64,000 nucleotides of DNA from Metabacillus schmidteae (GTDB lineage Bacteria; Bacillota; Bacilli; Bacillales; Bacillaceae), in contig NZ_CAESCH010000001.1 of assembly GCF_903166545.1 (NCBI RefSeq), forward strand, positions 934,001 through 998,000. The letters are read 5' to 3'. The notes beneath the pieces are model-generated. The model saw only the letters and a list, made by a program, of their open reading frames with translations, made no database searches and had not been told where the DNA came from. Below are positions 57,047 through 64,000 of the stretch, one piece after another (the first letter of the stretch is position 1; each line of letters begins with the position of its first letter). Both the position numbers and the translations under genes were made by a program.

Positions 57047-57379
57047 ATGCAATTAAAGTTAACTAAATCGGGACAAGTCTATCTCCCAAATTGTATCAGA
57101 AAAGATATAAATCTCGAACCAGGTGACAACATCTATATTTTTTTGGATAATAAGGAAATTATTTTGGCAAAAGAAGCATGTGAAAAAGAAAATCAATGCA
57201 TACTCAGCAATAGGGGGACACTCCATATACCTGTTGAAATAAGAAGAATTTGTAAAATAACATCCGCAATGAAGTTTAACGCAATAATAAACAAAGAAGA
57301 TAGGAGAATTATTCTTCATCTTCAAGATCCTCAATTAATTTTTTCATTTCATCAATTTCTTTACGTTGAGCTTTTATGA
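57047..57379 (+). CDS. AbrB/SpoVT-like swapped-hairpin protein with two half-domains
   Basis: 110 residues. MQLKLTKSGQVYLPNCIRKDINLEPGDNIYIFLDNKEIILAKE is an AbrB-like DNA-binding fold; a second divergent copy reads CILSNRGTLHIPVEIRRICKI...RRIILHL. Such tandem hairpins occur in transition-state regulators. The last 71 bp overlap the convergent DUF305 gene tail to tail, so the real C-terminus after about residue 96 may not be conserved. GAGGTG precedes the ATG. It is divergent from the kinase gene. Confidence 0.7.
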   Translation: MQLKLTKSGQVYLPNCIRKDINLEPGDNIYIFLDNKEIILAKEACEKENQCILSNRGTLHIPVEIRRICKITSAMKFNAIINKEDRRIILHLQDPQLIFSFHQFLYVELL

Positions 57380-57761
57380 TTTCGTCTGCCAATTCACGAA
57401 CTCTCGGATCTGTTATTTGAGCACGTTCACTTGTAAGTATTGCAATAGAATGATGGGGAATCATGGCTTCCATATAGTCGGTATCATCCACCAATGTTTG
57501 ACTTCGTAATAGGAAAAGCGAAAGAGAAAAAACGAGAATACTGACAACTGCAATACTAATATTTACTTTTCTGTTTTTTAGCATACGATACATAAATCCT
57601 AACATAATTAAACTCATTGTAGCTCCCATCAACAGAGCCATATACAGCCTTGATTCACTAAAATAGACATGATCAAGACTGTATGTACTTAAATATTTAA
57701 ATAGAAACATGACGATAGTTGAAGTAATGATCATCCCAGCAAATTTAAGATATTGTTTCAC
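57309..57761 (-). CDS. DUF305 membrane protein
   Basis: About 150 residues. Three membrane segments in the first ~85 residues, then the DUF305-like block DDTDYMEAMIPHHSIAILTSERAQITDPRVRELADEIIKAQRKEI. The HH and Met positions in such proteins may bind copper. The start is GTG 57761, after AAAGGAG; the frame extends to 57782. Its position in a block with csp and copZ supports a metal role (inference). Confidence 0.82.
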   Translation of the reverse strand: MKQYLKFAGMIITSTIVMFLFKYLSTYSLDHVYFSESRLYMALLMGATMSLIMLGFMYRMLKNRKVNISIAVVSILVFSLSLFLLRSQTLVDDTDYMEAMIPHHSIAILTSERAQITDPRVRELADEIIKAQRKEIDEMKKLIEDLEDEE

Positions 57762-57881
57762 GATATATACTCCTTTCGACACTATTTACTTGTTTGTTGA
57801 AAATTTAAATGAAAGTGCAAAACAATTTATGCTTTGCTCCATATTCATAAAACTTTTTTATCCAATATCTTCTTGTACTGT

Positions 57882-58211
57882 TTATGAAACCATCTTGCGA
57901 CATACATCTGCACATCTAAAGCAAGACTCAGCACACCTTTTACAATGATCTTGCTCATGTTTTTCACACTCTTTTCCACATGCCTCACATATTTCAGCAC
58001 ACAGTTTACAAATTTGTTCAGCAAAAGGACTATTTGATTGCATCGCTTTTGCTGCAAAACTACAAATATCCGCACATTCTCTGTCAAGGCGAATACAGTA
58101 TGACATCATTGCTACATCTTCTTCTTTAAGGCAAGCATTATAACAAGCATTACAAGCCTCCATACATTCTAAGCATGCCCGAATACATTCTGTATATTGT
58201 TGATTTAACAT
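57882..58211 (-). CDS. Four-helix Cys-rich copper-binding protein (Csp-like), copy 1
   Basis: 109 residues with about 20 cysteines arranged along helices (CIRACLECMEACNACYNACLKEE; CKLCAEICEACGKECEKHE; CAESCFRCADVC), as in cytosolic copper-storage Csp3/DUF326 proteins that hold many Cu(I) ions in a four-helix bundle. AGGAGG precedes the ATG. A near-identical gene lies at 62444-62773 and the two share about 95 bp of upstream DNA. Confidence 0.9.
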   Translation of the reverse strand: MLNQQYTECIRACLECMEACNACYNACLKEEDVAMMSYCIRLDRECADICSFAAKAMQSNSPFAEQICKLCAEICEACGKECEKHEQDHCKRCAESCFRCADVCRKMVS

Positions 58212-58349
58212 TAATAATACCTCCTAATCTTTTTTACATTATTGATAGTACCCGTCGAGTTTTTAAAAATAACGTATTTGCTTAAACTCCTTAGAATCTG
58301 CACATTTTATGAAACCAAAATTAGCGTTAAAAAAACATCACTGCGATAC

Positions 58350-58982
58350 GAAGGCTGGGCTTCGTACTGGCATCAACGTATTATCCGAGAACTTGATTTA
58401 ACGTCAGATGAAGCAGTAGAATTCGCAAAGCTTAATGCAGGTGTTGTGCAGCCATCAAAAACAACTATCAATCCTTACTATTTAGGGTTGAAAATTTTCG
58501 AAGATATTGAAGAAAGATACGATAATCCTACAGAAGAAATGAAAATGTTCGGTGCTAAACCTGGCTCCGGTCGTGAAAAAATGTTTGAAGTCCGTGAAGT
58601 AGAGTCTGATATTTCATTTATTCGCAATTACTTAACAAAAGAACTTGTGATGCGTGAAGATATGTATTTATTCCAAAAGCAAGGGCGAGATTATAAAATT
58701 GTTGATAAGGGCTGGGAATCAGTACGTGATCAGCTCGTTAGTATGAGAGTAAATGGCGGATTCCCATATATTACGGTGAATGACGGAGACTATTTGAAAA
58801 ATAATGAACTGTATTTAAAGCATTGGTTCGAGGATATTGAACTGGATTTGAAATACTTAGAAAAGGTTCTTCCATATATTTATCAATTATGGGGAAGACC
58901 TGTTCATATGGAAAGTGTTTTAGAGGGGAAAGCTGTATTGTTTTCTTATGATGGGAAGAGTGTGTCGAGAAGGTATTTATAA
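58350..58982 (+). pseudogene. 5'-truncated second copy of spoVR
   Basis: The frame from 58350 encodes the last 210 residues of SpoVR ([11 protein letters not shown]... to the natural stop) and differs from the intact protein by one residue (Asp to Glu). It lacks the first 261 codons. An open frame runs back to 58242, but the upstream 36 residues are unrelated and no spoVR promoter is present. It is the right arm of a 633-bp direct repeat enclosing the accessory segment. Confidence 0.93.
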
Positions 58983-58985
58983 TAA

Positions 58986-59016
58986 AAAAGTCGCTGCTTC
59001 GGCAGTGATTTTTTTA
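58986..59016 (+). terminator. Terminator after the truncated spoVR copy
   Basis: AAGTCGCTGC-TTCG-GCAGTGATTTT stem with a stable TTCG loop and a T run. Confidence 0.82.
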
Positions 59017-59042
59017 TTTTTCAATAAGAATATTTTTAACTA

Positions 59043-59071
59043 TTGAATATATAAGCAAATCATTATATATT
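59043..59071 (+). promoter_or_regulatory. arsRBC promoter
   Basis: -35 TTGAAT (59043-59048) and -10 TATATT (59066-59071) are 17 bp apart. The A/T-rich spacer and flank (ATATAAGCAAATCATTATATATTAATATA) is where an ArsR operator would be expected. Confidence 0.7.
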
Positions 59072-59101
59072 AATATACAGATGCAATTGGAGGTGTTGTA
59101 C

Positions 59102-59434
59102 ATGTTAGAAATAGAAAAAGCTGCGACAATATTAAAACTCCTAGGTGACAAAACAAGATTGACGATAGTGAAAATGTTAGATTCAAATGATTATTGCGTT
59201 TGTGAGTTTGTTGAAATTTTCAAAGCTAGTCAGCCTGCCATTAGTCAACATCTTCGGAAACTAAAGGATGCGGGAATTGTGAAAGAAACGCGAAGAGGGC
59301 AGTGGATCATTTATTCCCTAAATAAAAACAGTGATGAATATCCGTTTGTTCAAAACGTACTTGAACAACTTCCGAATCAAGATTATCGAATAAAAGAATT
59401 AGAGGAGCAAGGATTACGTATTTCGTGTGAATAA
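59102..59434 (+). CDS. arsR: ArsR-family arsenite-responsive repressor
   Basis: 110 residues. Winged HTH with the metalloid site Cys32-Val-Cys34 (DYCVCEFVEIF) at the start of the recognition region, and ASQPAISQHLRKLKDAGIV. It represses arsRBC until As(III) binds. ATG 59102 is chosen for GGAGG upstream; the frame opens at 59081. It leads a tight operon (15 bp to arsB). Confidence 0.93.
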   Translation: MLEIEKAATILKLLGDKTRLTIVKMLDSNDYCVCEFVEIFKASQPAISQHLRKLKDAGIVKETRRGQWIIYSLNKNSDEYPFVQNVLEQLPNQDYRIKELEEQGLRISCE

Positions 59435-59449
59435 TGGAGGATTTTACAA

Positions 59450-60748
59450 ATGACATCAGTAATTTTAGCATCCATCATCTTTTTACTCACACTTACACTA
59501 GTCATATGGCAACCAAAAGGATTGTCTATTGGCTGGTCTGCATGTGGTGGTGCCATATTAGCATTACTAGTAGGTGTTGTAGATTTTAAAGATGTAATCG
59601 ATGTAACATCAATTGTTTGGAACGCGACCTTAGCGTTTATAGCTATTATCATAATTTCTCTAATACTAGATGAAATTGGCTTTTTTGAATGGTCGGCTCT
59701 GCACATGGCAAGAGCTGCAAAAGGAAACGGAATAAAAATGTTTGTCTATGTAAGTATTCTAGGTGCTATAGTAGCTGCATTCTTTGCAAATGATGGAGCT
59801 GCCTTAATTTTGACACCTATCGTATTAGCGATGGTAAGAAACTTGAACTTTAGCGAAAAAATGGTGTTTCCGTTTATTATCGCAAGTGGTTTTATCGCAG
59901 ATACAACATCTCTTCCGTTAGTAGTAAGTAACTTAGTGAACATTGTTTCAGCGGACTTTTTTGGAATTGGGTTTGTGGAGTTTGCATCTAGGATGATCAT
60001 TCCGAACTTTTTCTCTTTAGGTGCAAGTATTTTGGTTTTATTTCTTTTTTTCCGTAAAAGCATACCTAGGAACTATGACTTAGCACAGTTAAAAAAACCT
60101 GTTGAAGCTATACGTGATGAAAAGATGTTCAGATTGTCTTGGATTGTTTTGGGTATATTACTTGTTGGATATTTTACAAGTGAGTTCATCGGAATTCCAG
60201 TATCTATCATCGCTGGTATTGTAGCTATCTTCTTTTTAGTTATGGCGAAAAGAAGTCCTGTGGTAAACACAAAAACAGTAATTAAAGGTGCACCTTGGGC
60301 AATTGTCTTCTTCTCAATCGGAATGTATGTCGTTGTTTACAGCTTGCGAAATGTTGGGTTAACAAATGTATTAGCCGACTTAATCCAAGTAACAGCAGAC
60401 CAAGGGTTGTTTGCAGCAACAGTTGGAATGGGATTTATTGCGGCAATCTTATCTTCAATTATGAACAATATGCCTACGGTTATGATTGATGCACTTGCCA
60501 TTTCTGACACGAATACAACAGGTGTAATAAGAGAAGCTCTTATTTATGCAAATGTAATCGGTTCTGATTTAGGACCAAAAATTACACCAATAGGGTCACT
60601 AGCGACTTTATTATGGTTACATGTTTTATCGCTAAAAGGTGTAAAAATATCTTGGGGCACGTACTTTAAAACAGGAATTATCTTAACCATCCCAACATTA
60701 TTTATTACCCTTGTTGGTTTATATACTTGGTTACTTATCATCCATTAA
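59450..60748 (+). CDS. arsB: Arsenite efflux permease ArsB
   Basis: 432 residues, about twelve membrane segments, beginning [32 protein letters not shown]. Characteristic ArsB blocks are [39 protein letters not shown] and [24 protein letters not shown]. It exports arsenite and antimonite using the proton motive force. It is not an Acr3. GGAGG upstream; 24 bp before arsC. Confidence 0.95.
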   Translation: MTSVILASIIFLLTLTLVIWQPKGLSIGWSACGGAILALLVGVVDFKDVIDVTSIVWNATLAFIAIIIISLILDEIGFFEWSALHMARAAKGNGIKMFVYVSILGAIVAAFFANDGAALILTPIVLAMVRNLNFSEKMVFPFIIASGFIADTTSLPLVVSNLVNIVSADFFGIGFVEFASRMIIPNFFSLGASILVLFLFFRKSIPRNYDLAQLKKPVEAIRDEKMFRLSWIVLGILLVGYFTSEFIGIPVSIIAGIVAIFFLVMAKRSPVVNTKTVIKGAPWAIVFFSIGMYVVVYSLRNVGLTNVLADLIQVTADQGLFAATVGMGFIAAILSSIMNNMPTVMIDALAISDTNTTGVIREALIYANVIGSDLGPKITPIGSLATLLWLHVLSLKGVKISWGTYFKTGIILTIPTLFITLVGLYTWLLIIH

Positions 60749-60772
60749 TTTATTTAAAAAGGAGCTATTAAC

Positions 60773-61192
60773 ATGTCAAAAAAAACAATCTACTTCTTAT
60801 GTACTGGAAATTCTTGCAGAAGCCAAATGGCAGAGGGATGGGCTAAAAAACACTTAGGTAATGAGTGGGAAGTAAAAAGTGCTGGTTTAGAAGCACACGG
60901 TTTAAATCCAAATGCAGTTAAAGCAATGAAAGAGACTGGAATTGATATTTCGAATCAAACTTCAGATGTAATTGATCCGGAAATTCTAAATAATGCTGAT
61001 TTAGTTGTAACCCTTTGTGGTCATGCAGCAGACAATTGCCCTGTGACTCCTCCACATATTAAACGAGTACACTGGGGATTTGATGATCCGGCAAAAGCAG
61101 AAGGTACAGATGAAGAAAAATGGACGTTCTTCCAGCGTGTACGTGATGAAATCGGAGAAAGAATTGAACGTTTCGCAAAAACTGGAGAATAA
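60773..61192 (+). CDS. arsC: Thioredoxin-dependent arsenate reductase
   Basis: 139 residues. Low-Mr phosphatase-like P-loop [13 protein letters not shown] (nucleophile Cys10, with Cys15) and the redox pair Cys82 and Cys89 in [16 protein letters not shown]. It reduces arsenate to arsenite for ArsB. AAAGGAG before the ATG. It ends the operon, followed by a terminator. Confidence 0.95.
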   Translation: MSKKTIYFLCTGNSCRSQMAEGWAKKHLGNEWEVKSAGLEAHGLNPNAVKAMKETGIDISNQTSDVIDPEILNNADLVVTLCGHAADNCPVTPPHIKRVHWGFDDPAKAEGTDEEKWTFFQRVRDEIGERIERFAKTGE

Positions 61193-61194
61193 TA

Positions 61195-61230
61195 TAAAAA
61201 GCCGTGAGACTTCTCGCGGCTTTTCTTATA
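61195..61230. terminator. Terminator between arsC and arsI
   Basis: AAAAAGCCG-GAGA / TCTCGCGGCTTTT stem with one mismatch, between convergent genes. Confidence 0.8.
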
Positions 61231-61252
61231 CCCTTCTTCGGATAAGTAAGTA

Positions 61253-61648
61253 TTAATCACAACAAGTATCAATGGTATCGACTTCAGTATCTTCTTTAGT
61301 CAAGAAAAATTCCCATTCGTGGCCATCAGGATCTGTAATCCAAAATTTATCTTGTCTAGCATAACAACATGTTGTATCACTTTCATTACGTGAAAAAAAC
61401 CCTTCCTTTTCAAGCCTTTCTTTGTGTTTTTTTAACTCATCTGTACTAAATACTTGAAAACCAAAATGATTAATTTGATTTCCCTCTACACGATCTACTG
61501 GTCGTAGCGTAAAGTTTAACCCCGGGTCCTCTAACATAAACTTCACATAATCTTGTTTTACTTTTGCCGGTTTTGCACCAAATAACTTTGAATAAAAGGC
61601 AAGGGAAGCATCTAAATTTGTTACATTTAAACCAATATGAATGTTCAT
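61253..61648 (-). CDS. arsI: ArsI-like organoarsenical C-As lyase (VOC fold)
   Basis: 131 residues. VOC domain with metal ligands likely His5, His61 and a Glu in GHEWEFF. The vicinal pair Cys94-Cys95 in DTTCCYARQDKFWITDPDGHEWE matches the methylarsenite-binding loop of ArsI, which cleaves the C-As bond of MAs(III). The C-terminus ends in another Cys pair (DTCCD). CadI-type relatives are the alternative. It follows the small Cys-rich ORF on the same strand. Confidence 0.87.
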   Translation of the reverse strand: MNIHIGLNVTNLDASLAFYSKLFGAKPAKVKQDYVKFMLEDPGLNFTLRPVDRVEGNQINHFGFQVFSTDELKKHKERLEKEGFFSRNESDTTCCYARQDKFWITDPDGHEWEFFLTKEDTEVDTIDTCCD

Positions 61649-61692
61649 ATTTCATTCCTCCTAAGAGTCTATTTAGTCATTAATTCTAGGAT

Positions 61693-61860
61693 TTAACAAC
61701 AAGCTGTTTGACAACAGGTCATTTCAATTGATTTAGTTTCTACATCATGAATTATTTTACTTTTATCTTTTTTGGTTAAAGGAATTGAAAAAGAAATTAA
61801 TTCGTTCATTTCCTTTTGTTTTAATTTTGAAAGCATATAAAGTTCATAATCATTAAACAT
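61693..61860 (-). CDS. Small 55-residue protein with a four-Cys tail, between arsR2 and arsI
   Basis: ATG 61860 is preceded by AGGAGG at ideal spacing and the frame ends at 61693. The product MFNDYELYMLSKLKQKEMNE... is charged and helical, ending EMTCCQTACC. The four terminal cysteines, the perfect ribosome site and the location 44 bp before arsI argue for a real gene. No family is recognised; metalloid binding or delivery is inferred. Confidence 0.7.
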   Translation of the reverse strand: MFNDYELYMLSKLKQKEMNELISFSIPLTKKDKSKIIHDVETKSIEMTCCQTACC

Positions 61861-61884
61861 AATCTTCCTCCTAAAACAAATTAT

Positions 61885-61914
61885 TTTGATATATTAATCA
61901 AAAAAAATTGATAT
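61885..61914. promoter_or_regulatory. Candidate ArsR2 operator before the small Cys-rich gene
   Basis: TTGAT-ATATTA-ATCAA (61885-61900) overlaps ATCAA-AAAAAA-TTGATAT (61897-61914). The ATCAA/TTGAT half-sites are the same as in the palindrome before arsR2 (62273-62292). Confidence 0.6.
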
Positions 61915-61932
61915 AATGAAGAAAAAATTTTA

Positions 61933-62256
61933 TCAGCAAGTAGGCCTAAATAGACAACAAAGCTCTGCTGATAATAGGTGATTGACTTCATCGAGATTAA
62001 GCTTGTAATAATTCCATGTACCTCTGGTTTCTCTTATAATGAGGTTGGCATCCAAAAGTATTTTTAAATGATAAGACAACTTTGATTGTGTCATGTTTAC
62101 CATTGGAGCTAGATCATTAACATTAATTTCACCTTTTTGTGTAAGAAGGTTCATAATTTGAAGTCTCTTTTTATCAGCAATGGCTTTGAATTTTCCCTCA
62201 TACATTTCAAAGGTTTTCTCTAAGGACACATCTTGGAAGTTAATTTCCTGTTTCAT
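61933..62256 (-). CDS. Second ArsR-family repressor with C-terminal cysteines
   Basis: 107 residues. Winged HTH with NMTQSKLSYHLKILLDANLI and RGTWNYYKLN. It lacks the Cys-x-Cys of the first ArsR but ends AELCCLFRPTC (Cys100, Cys101, Cys107), a placement seen in other ArsR types, including those selective for methylarsenite. ATG 62256 is preferred to GTG 62265 because AAAGGTG then fits as ribosome site. Palindromes with the same half-sites lie in front of it and behind it, suggesting control of itself and the small ORF-arsI pair. Confidence 0.88.
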   Translation of the reverse strand: MKQEINFQDVSLEKTFEMYEGKFKAIADKKRLQIMNLLTQKGEINVNDLAPMVNMTQSKLSYHLKILLDANLIIRETRGTWNYYKLNLDEVNHLLSAELCCLFRPTC

Positions 62257-62272
62257 AAAGTACACCTTTTCT

Positions 62273-62292
62273 ATATCAATTTTTTTTGATAT
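62273..62292. promoter_or_regulatory. Candidate ArsR2 operator (autoregulation)
   Basis: ATATCAATTTTTTTTGATAT is a near-perfect palindrome (ATATCAA / TTGATAT) 17 bp upstream of the arsR2 start. Confidence 0.65.
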
Positions 62293-62373
62293 TTAAACTA
62301 TATATCCATATTTTTCTTTTGTCAATAATTGATGTAAGAATAAGCTAAAATGTGAAGGATTTAAATCTGTAAT

Positions 62374-62404
62374 AAAAAGCCACTGAATTTTCAGTGACTT
62401 TTTT
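62374..62404. terminator. Terminator near the end of csp copy 2
   Basis: AAAAGCCACTGA / TCAGTGACTTTT stem, with one mismatch, then T run. It lies between the csp copy 2 stop and the divergent arsR2 promoter. Confidence 0.75.
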
Positions 62405-62443
62405 CATTTAAACTAAATTTTTTAAGCCTATCTCTTGTCTTAC

Positions 62444-62773
62444 TTACGAAGCCATTTTGCGGCATGCTTCTGCACATTTAAAGCAAGACTCAGCACAATT
62501 TTTGCAATGATCATGTTCATGTTTCTGACACTCTTGTCCACATGCCTCACATATATCAGCACATAGTTTACAAATTTGTTCAGCAAAAGGACTATTAGAT
62601 TGCATCGCTTTTACTGCAAAACTACAAATATCAGCACATTCCCGATCGAGACGAATACAGTTTGCCATCATTTTGACATCTTCTTCTTTAAGGCATGCAT
62701 GATAACAAGTATTACAAGCCTCCATACATTCTAAGCATGCCTGAATACAATCCTTATATTGTTGGTTTAACAT
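62444..62773 (-). CDS. Four-helix Cys-rich copper-binding protein (Csp-like), copy 2
   Basis: 109 residues, near-identical to the product at 57882-58211 (CIQACLECMEACNTCYHACLKEE; CKLCADICEACGQECQKHEHDHCKNC). AAGGAGG precedes ATG 62773; the frame is open back to 62944, but that part is not conserved in copy 1. TATAAT-like bases precede the ribosome site on this strand. Confidence 0.9.
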   Translation of the reverse strand: MLNQQYKDCIQACLECMEACNTCYHACLKEEDVKMMANCIRLDRECADICSFAVKAMQSNSPFAEQICKLCADICEACGQECQKHEHDHCKNCAESCFKCAEACRKMAS

Positions 62774-62930
62774 AGAACAATACCTCCTTATTTTCTTTAC
62801 ATTATAAGTAGTACCCGTCCATTTTTTAGAAAAAACGTACTTTATCAAACTCCTTAAAATCTGCACATGGTAACTAGCAGCAAACAACGTTGTATATGGG
62901 AAACCGGAACATTCATCAGTAATATGGAAT

Positions 62931-63299
62931 TCACTGATAAACATTACCGATCAGATAACCTACATATGCGAGAAAAATACCAATAACATAGGTTGTGACT
63001 GTATAAAGAAAAAAACCCTTTTTATGATTATTGACATTCATTTGTGTCATTTCCAGCTTTAAGGTAGAAAATGTTGTAAATGCTCCCATAAACCCAGTTC
63101 CGAACAAAAGGACAATCATGATATCTGCTTTAACTCCACTAATAAAGCCTAAAAGAAATGATCCTAGTAAATTCACTGTAAGAGTCCCTATCGGAAGTAT
63201 CCATGATGATTTATTGTTTAGATGCTTACTGACTGTATATCGAGCTATTGATCCAAGAAAACCACCAATCCCGACCAATAAAATGTGTGTAGCTGTCAC
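62931..63299 (-). CDS. crcB: Fluoride channel subunit CrcB/Fluc, second gene
   Basis: 122 residues, four membrane segments. Family motifs GGFLGSIARYTVSKHLN, LTVNLLGSFLLGF (Asn) and GTGFMGAFTTFSTLKLE (Phe-box). Starts with GTG overlapping the upstream crcB stop, so the two are coupled. Tandem crcB genes in Bacilli make a heterodimeric fluoride channel exporting F-. It lies just after csp copy 2. Confidence 0.92.
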   Translation of the reverse strand: MTATHILLVGIGGFLGSIARYTVSKHLNNKSSWILPIGTLTVNLLGSFLLGFISGVKADIMIVLLFGTGFMGAFTTFSTLKLEMTQMNVNNHKKGFFLYTVTTYVIGIFLAYVGYLIGNVYQ

Positions 63300-63670
63300 G
63301 ACTGCTTTACCTCCTTATTTACACGAAACCCTATTCTGCTCATTGCTAATCCACCAATAAAACTTATAAGCACATAAAGGAAGCCAAATAAAAAATCGCC
63401 ATCTTGAAACAGTTCTACGGTTTCAATGCTAAGTGTTGAAAAAGTTGTAAAAGATCCTACAAATCCTGTTCCAATTGCAGTTGCAACATCTGGTGGGACT
63501 GTGATTCTCCTAAATAGATTCGTTGTTAACCACGCTAATAGAAAACTTCCAATTAAATTTATGAGTAATGTTGCATAAGGGAATGAACTCTCTGTAAATA
63601 ATGAAATCCCAATTACATACCTTAAAATAGCTCCTAAAGCTCCGGCAATGCCAACCAAAACATAGATCAT
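63296..63670 (-). CDS. crcB: Fluoride channel subunit CrcB/Fluc, first gene
   Basis: 124 residues, four membrane segments. Motifs GIAGALGAILRYVIG, LLINLIGSFLLAWL and GTGFVGSFTTFSTLSIETV. AGGGGG precedes the ATG. It overlaps the second crcB by 4 bp. No fluoride riboswitch was recognised in the leader. Confidence 0.92.
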   Translation of the reverse strand: MIYVLVGIAGALGAILRYVIGISLFTESSFPYATLLINLIGSFLLAWLTTNLFRRITVPPDVATAIGTGFVGSFTTFSTLSIETVELFQDGDFLFGFLYVLISFIGGLAMSRIGFRVNKEVKQS

Positions 63671-63718
63671 AACATATGGAACCCCCTAAATATCTTCATA
63701 TCTCATTATACAGATTGT

Positions 63719-63771
63719 GGAACGGAGGGACAGGTTCTCTGTCCCATTTTGGGACAAGGAACCTCCGTTCC
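63719..63771. repeat. Long inverted repeat between crcB and wrbA-like gene
   Basis: GGAACGGAGG / CCTCCGTTCC arms enclose a nested GGGACAG...CTGTCCCA / TGGGACA structure. The GGGACAG core also occurs in the hairpin at 2131-2150. It may be a repeat or a terminator; the rest of the gap to 63895 has no clear feature. Confidence 0.6.
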
Positions 63772-63895
63772 AATGTTGACAATTGAAAAATACTTAGATA
63801 TAATAAATCTCGAATTAAGAATAAATTATTTAAATATATATGATTTATAACTATAGTGCTTGGGTATAATTAAGTATGGAGTCAGGTGGGGTAAT

Positions 63896-64000
63896 ATGAG
63901 TTTTTTATCTAGATTGTTTAATAAAGAACCGAAAAAGGAGATGGAACAAATGTCAAATGTGAAACTAGCCGTTATTTATTACAGTTCTTCAGGTACAAAC
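63896..64000 (+). CDS. WrbA-like NAD(P)H:quinone oxidoreductase (partial)
   Basis: The first 35 codons: a Lys/Glu-rich leader then NVKLAVIYYSSSGTN, the FMN-binding loop of flavodoxin-like WrbA proteins. GGTGGGG precedes the ATG. The frame runs off the right edge. An internal ATG at 63950 (MSNVKLAV) is an alternative start. Confidence 0.75.
   Translation, partial: MSFLSRLFNKEPKKEMEQMSNVKLAVIYYSSSGTN

Noticed and set aside
57845..58087. 80-residue open frame on the minus strand within csp copy 1
   Set aside because: It is an out-of-frame shadow of the Cys-rich gene, without a ribosome site.
58242..58349. N-terminal extension of the truncated spoVR frame
   Set aside because: These 36 codons have no homology to SpoVR and arise from the csp upstream region; not evidence of a new fusion protein.
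49498..58350. Accessory segment as a prophage or classical transposon
   Set aside because: No integrase, transposase, structural phage gene or terminal inverted repeat was seen; only the spoVR direct repeats bound it.
63671..63895. Possible fluoride riboswitch upstream of the crcB pair
   Set aside because: The conserved pseudoknot sequence of fluoride riboswitches was not found; only a long inverted repeat is present and it lies far from the crcB start.

Overview
The window is AT-rich, Gram-positive, endospore-former DNA. AGGAGG-type ribosome sites, sporulation genes (spoVR, spoIIP-like), sporulation-kinase-like histidine kinases and a gene order closely matching the Bacillus subtilis yhcS-yhdE neighbourhood all point to a member of the Bacillaceae. 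Species cannot be named from sequence alone. No rRNA, tRNA, CRISPR array, intact transposase or prophage was seen.

Layout. (1) About 0.3-19.3 kb is a carbohydrate locus: a GH66 dextranase/cycloisomaltooligosaccharide-glucanotransferase-like enzyme, a large secreted multi-module GH27-like enzyme, a YesM/YesN two-component pair with an orphan solute-binding lipoprotein, a decayed repeat protein, then a second YesN/YesM pair with a complete binding protein and two permeases (no ATPase; a shared MsmX-type ATPase is inferred), and an aldo/keto reductase. A CcpA cre site precedes the second binding protein. The probable theme is sensing, cutting and importing alpha-1,6-glucans. (2) 19.5-24.3 kb holds a small ribbon-helix-helix-like protein and a yclNOPQ-type siderophore ABC importer with Fur boxes before yclN and before yclQ. 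(3) 24.6-31.9 kb is a sensory cluster: a GAF-GAF-PAS histidine kinase, a giant CheB-CheR-PAS-histidine kinase fusion and, convergent with it, a PAS-like protein plus a stand-alone cobalamin-binding protein with the CarH-type W-x9-EH photoreceptor signature, broken by one in-frame stop.

(4) 32.2-48.0 kb is conserved core: sortase yhcS, yhcT, yhcU, a thiol-oxidoreductase pair, yhcV, yhcW (frameshifted), yhcX, pgcA, a VOC protein, yhcY/yhcZ, an azoreductase, yhdB, an M14 carboxypeptidase, a DUF3889 protein, nsrR, hmp with two NsrR-like operators, and a DUF202 protein. (5) spoVR (48.1-49.5 kb) is followed by an accessory segment bounded by a second, 5'-truncated copy of its last 633 bp at 58.35-58.98 kb. 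The segment carries two SpoIIP-like genes, gene remnants, a CopZ-like chaperone, a YdhK-like lipoprotein, a BNR-like lipoprotein, a two-component system, an AbrB-like protein, a DUF305 protein and a four-helix Cys-rich copper protein. (6) 59.0-63.7 kb is a metal/metalloid/halide block: arsR-arsB-arsC, a convergent arsR-(55-residue Cys-rich ORF)-arsI cluster with matching candidate operators, a second Cys-rich copper protein and two crcB fluoride-channel genes. A WrbA-like gene runs off the end.

Four long intergenic palindromic repeats of two subtypes (11.2, 24.4, 33.8, 34.0 kb) are scattered through the chromosome-like part. Several single-base lesions sit in A or T homopolymers (36.7, 51.16, possibly 52.4 kb), so sequencing error must be separated from real decay.
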